In this document: one piece after another, positions 61,836-64,000 of the stretch
Position numbering within the stretch: the first letter of the stretch is position 1
How the letters are laid out: each line of letters opens with the position of its first letter
Assembly (NCBI RefSeq): GCF_030463535.1
Contig: NC_132891.1
Span: 7,283,122-7,347,121, forward strand
Length of the DNA: 64,000 bases
Source of the DNA: Salminus brasiliensis
Lineage: Eukaryota; Chordata; Actinopteri; Characiformes; Bryconidae
Direction of reading: 5' to 3'
Program-made: the position numbers and the translations under genes
Notes under the pieces: generated by a model
Databases searched by the model: none
Told to the model about the DNA's origin: nothing
Seen by the model: the letters and a program-made list of their open reading frames with translations, nothing else

Positions 61836-63216
61836 TCATCTTATTGGTGAGGAAAGGAGGGGAACAGGGCTAAGGCTTGGAGACACCATCCCAATTGGCA
61901 CAAAGCACTGTAGAGAAGAAGAAAGAAAAACACAACAGAAAATGTCCAATAAGTCAACTTGCCATTAGATTTGTTCCCAAATGAGCTGGACAGTAACAGA
62001 GAGCGGTCACTCACGATGGAATCCTGATAGAGGAGTATGGAGGCCACAGGGTTGCTACAGCGGGGCTGTGCTGGCCACAACTGCTGGCAGGAAGTGTATG
62101 TAGCACACTCATCATCCAGAAACACCTCCTCCAGGGCTGGCAGACGCCGTCTTAGAGCACACACTGCTAGGCTGAGGCTAGAAGCTGCCGTGAGACCCAT
62201 TAACATATGCACACACAGAAACATACTGATGAACACTGGTACATAGTAGACCACACTTAAATTGTCCACTAGAACAAGATGAGGACTGAAATTAGGAAGC
62301 GAAACTGTGGAGTACAACGCGTAAATGCAGCCAAACGTTAATGTAGAAGAAATGGGTTTCTGCTTAAAGGGCAGACATCATGGAAAAGCATTAAAACTGT
62401 TCTGCATAAACAGAAGCTAGGCTGCAGAACCCAACACCCATTTTGAACATTTTGAAACAACCACTTTTACACTGATCAACCTTAAGAGAAGCACCACTAA
62501 CAGGTGAAGTTTGTCAAGGGTTGGATATATTAGGTAGCAAGTGAACAGTCAGTTCTGGAAGGTGATGTGTTAAAAGCAGGAAATGTGGGCAAACATAAGA
62601 ATCTGAGACAAATGTGACGACTGGGTCAGCATATCTCTAAAATATCAGCCAGGTCTAGTGGGATTTTTCTGGTATGCCGTGGTCAGTACTTAGCAAAAGC
62701 AGTCCAAGAAAGATACATCGCAGTTTGAATGATTGACCTCACTGATAGGATCCATGGAGGCCCCACCTCACAACTGACAGAACCTAAAAAGATTTGCTGC
62801 TAAAGCCTTGGTGCCAGATACCACAGGACACCTTCAGAGGTCTTGTGGAGTCCACGCCCCAATGGGTCAGAGCTGTTGTGGCTACACACAGGGGATCTAC
62901 TCAGTATTAGGCTGGTGGTGCTAATGTTATGGCTGATTGGTGTACATAATTCCACCAGAAAGGCACAGTAACAACTTGGGTAGTTGACAAGAGGTTGGAA
63001 ACAGCAATATTCAAATCAACTGCAACTCTTTGTGTTTTATAAAGCAAATCAAGTATAAGAGAACAAAAAATATCAAACACATAAGAAAACTATAGAATTT
63101 TGGCCCTTTTGCTTCAAAATGCCTTGTAATAAAATCTTTTTACAGCAGTTTTTCCCCTTCACCTGTGAATTGACCTTTTTTGAGATATGAGGTTTTTGTA
63201 AATAAATAAGCGTAAC

Positions 63217-63263
<47 letters not shown>

Positions 63264-63911
63264 TAATAATTATTAAGCTTTAGCATGTGTCCATTCAGTA
63301 ACTTTAAAGGGTTAAAGTGAAAAAGAAAGATTTCGGATTTACCTTTTGTCTTACATTGTTTACTGGGGCTCATTCGTTCACTTGTGTCAGAGTTTAGTGC
63401 ACGCTGTGATCTGCTGAACTGGACCATTTGTACGGGGGCTGTGCTCTGTGCCAGAGTTGGAGCTGAGCTGGATAAACATGGCTGGAGTTGCCCTGCATTC
63501 TCAGAGATCTGCGAACTGTCCTGAGTCGGGTCTGGTCCAAACAGCCGCTGACCAGACGAGAAAACTATGACGGACTGCCTGTGTGGAGCCTGGATGAAGG
63601 GCTGAACTGCTGGGATCTTGTTTTCGTTATCTAAATGGCAATGGCTTGTGTCCGCGTCTGTGGTCCTTGGCTTCAAATGAGGTTCAGCCTACGAGAAACA
63701 AGAGATCAAAAAGTAAGTAAAGTGAATCAGGTTGATCACTGTTAGTATTTAGCACATGGTATTAAACTCATACAGTAATCAACAGAATTAATCTTACAGT
63801 TTGGTGATGCTCCAATGACGAACCCAGTGTAGCTTCATCTCCTTCTTCCTCCATCTGCTCATTCTCCTGCTGCTCTGGTTCCTCTTGAAATAACTTCTGA
63901 ACCACATCCTC
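61836..63911 (-). CDS. troap: Trophinin-associated protein (tastin), C-terminal part (4 exons, 233 aa; 5' end beyond window)
   Basis: Cytoskeletal protein associated with trophinin and, in dividing cells, with spindle microtubules (family knowledge). Exons in the window: 63798-63911, 63343-63688, 62015-62184, 61836-61907 (TGA). They sum to 702 nt with matching phases (0, 1, 0). Most of the protein is low-complexity and acidic (EEPEQQENEQMEEEGDEA). The call rests on the C-terminal block: ALRRRLPALEEVFLDDECA, then TYTS, CSNPVASILLYQDSICF and VPIG. This lines up with the human tastin end (LDDECAFYTS, CTNPVATLLEWQDALCF, IPVG), recalled from memory. The weaker point is the acceptor before 62184, which has a poor pyrimidine tract, although the phase fits exactly. 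Upstream exons lie past 64000. Confidence 0.85.
62476..62944 (+). mobile_element. Internally deleted Tc1-like element with transposase C-terminal remnant, in troap intron
   Basis: The ends are CACTGATCAACCTTAAGAG and, at the right, TGGTGCTAATGTTATGGCTG. A frame near 62800-62910 reads [14 protein letters not shown], then WVRAVVATHRG and STQY with a stop. This is the C-terminal end of a Tc1-type DDE transposase, but there is no catalytic core. Confidence 0.85.
63219..63262. repeat. (AAT)n microsatellite
   Basis: About 44 bp of TAA/AAT repeat in the troap intron, about 80 nt beyond the donor of exon 63343-63688. Confidence 0.9.
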
Positions 63912-64000
63912 CTGCCATGGATTCACATTTCCACGTTAGCTAGTTTTAATGCCCGTTTACTTCCTTAACAGTGTAAATGAAGGTCAAACTTCATAAACGA
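63912..64000 (-). other. troap: troap intron at right edge
   Basis: Sequence upstream of the GCAG acceptor at 63912-63915 shows in-frame stops, so it is intronic. No further exon fits before the window ends. Confidence 0.5.

Noticed and set aside
61841-62317. Single 158-codon exon for the troap end
   Set aside because: A strong donor (ATC/GTGAGT) at 62014 and an acceptor at 61908 restore the family's QDxxCFxPxG ending. Reading through the donor loses it.

Overview
The window is vertebrate, almost certainly teleost, nuclear DNA. Its genes are split into many short exons with GT-AG introns, it is rich in (CA)n and (TA)n microsatellites, and it carries fish-type tRNA-derived SINEs, Tc1-like fragments and short inverted-repeat transposons. 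The repeat set would suit an otophysan fish (characin or catfish relatives), but the species cannot be fixed from sequence alone. No bacterial-style genes, CRISPR arrays, rRNA or standalone tRNA genes were seen.

Five protein-coding genes were reconstructed exon by exon. All lie on the minus strand. From right to left they are: the 3' end of troap (trophinin-associated protein/tastin; 5' part beyond the right edge); pfkm (muscle-type 6-phosphofructokinase, 22 coding exons, 784 aa); an integrin beta gene of beta-7 type (itgb7, 14 coding exons, 720 aa); larp4 (La-related protein 4, 16 coding exons, 788 aa); and asb8 (ankyrin repeat and SOCS box protein 8, 3 coding exons, 289 aa). The exon phases of each model fit together and each spliced reading frame is open, which strongly supports the models. 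A CpG- and CT-rich block near 1680-2560 with a strong minus-strand splice donor looks like the promoter and first non-coding exon of a sixth minus-strand gene leaving the left edge.

Layout: 1-2560, first intron and promoter of the left gene; 2561-8676, repeat-filled intergenic DNA; 8677-12840, asb8; 12841-18919, a tandem-repeat array and the probable long larp4 3' UTR; 18920-34650, larp4; 34651-36681, intergenic; 36682-45740, itgb7 with a TATA-type promoter; 45741-47646, intergenic SINEs; 47647-58062, pfkm; 58063-61835, repeats and probable pfkm upstream sequence; 61836-64000, troap. From memory, the human counterparts all map to 12q13, so this is a conserved chromosomal neighbourhood rather than a functional operon.

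The most notable observations are: (1) the beta-7-type integrin keeps a complete metal-binding ligand site but ends a few residues after its membrane segment, with no cytoplasmic signalling tail; (2) a perfect, spacer-less 140-bp palindrome sits in asb8 intron 1; (3) long (GT/CA)n arrays abut splice donors in larp4 and pfkm; (4) one itgb7 intron appears to use a GC-AG splice pair; and (5) a nested tandem repeat has a (CA)n and a (TA)n tract inside each unit.
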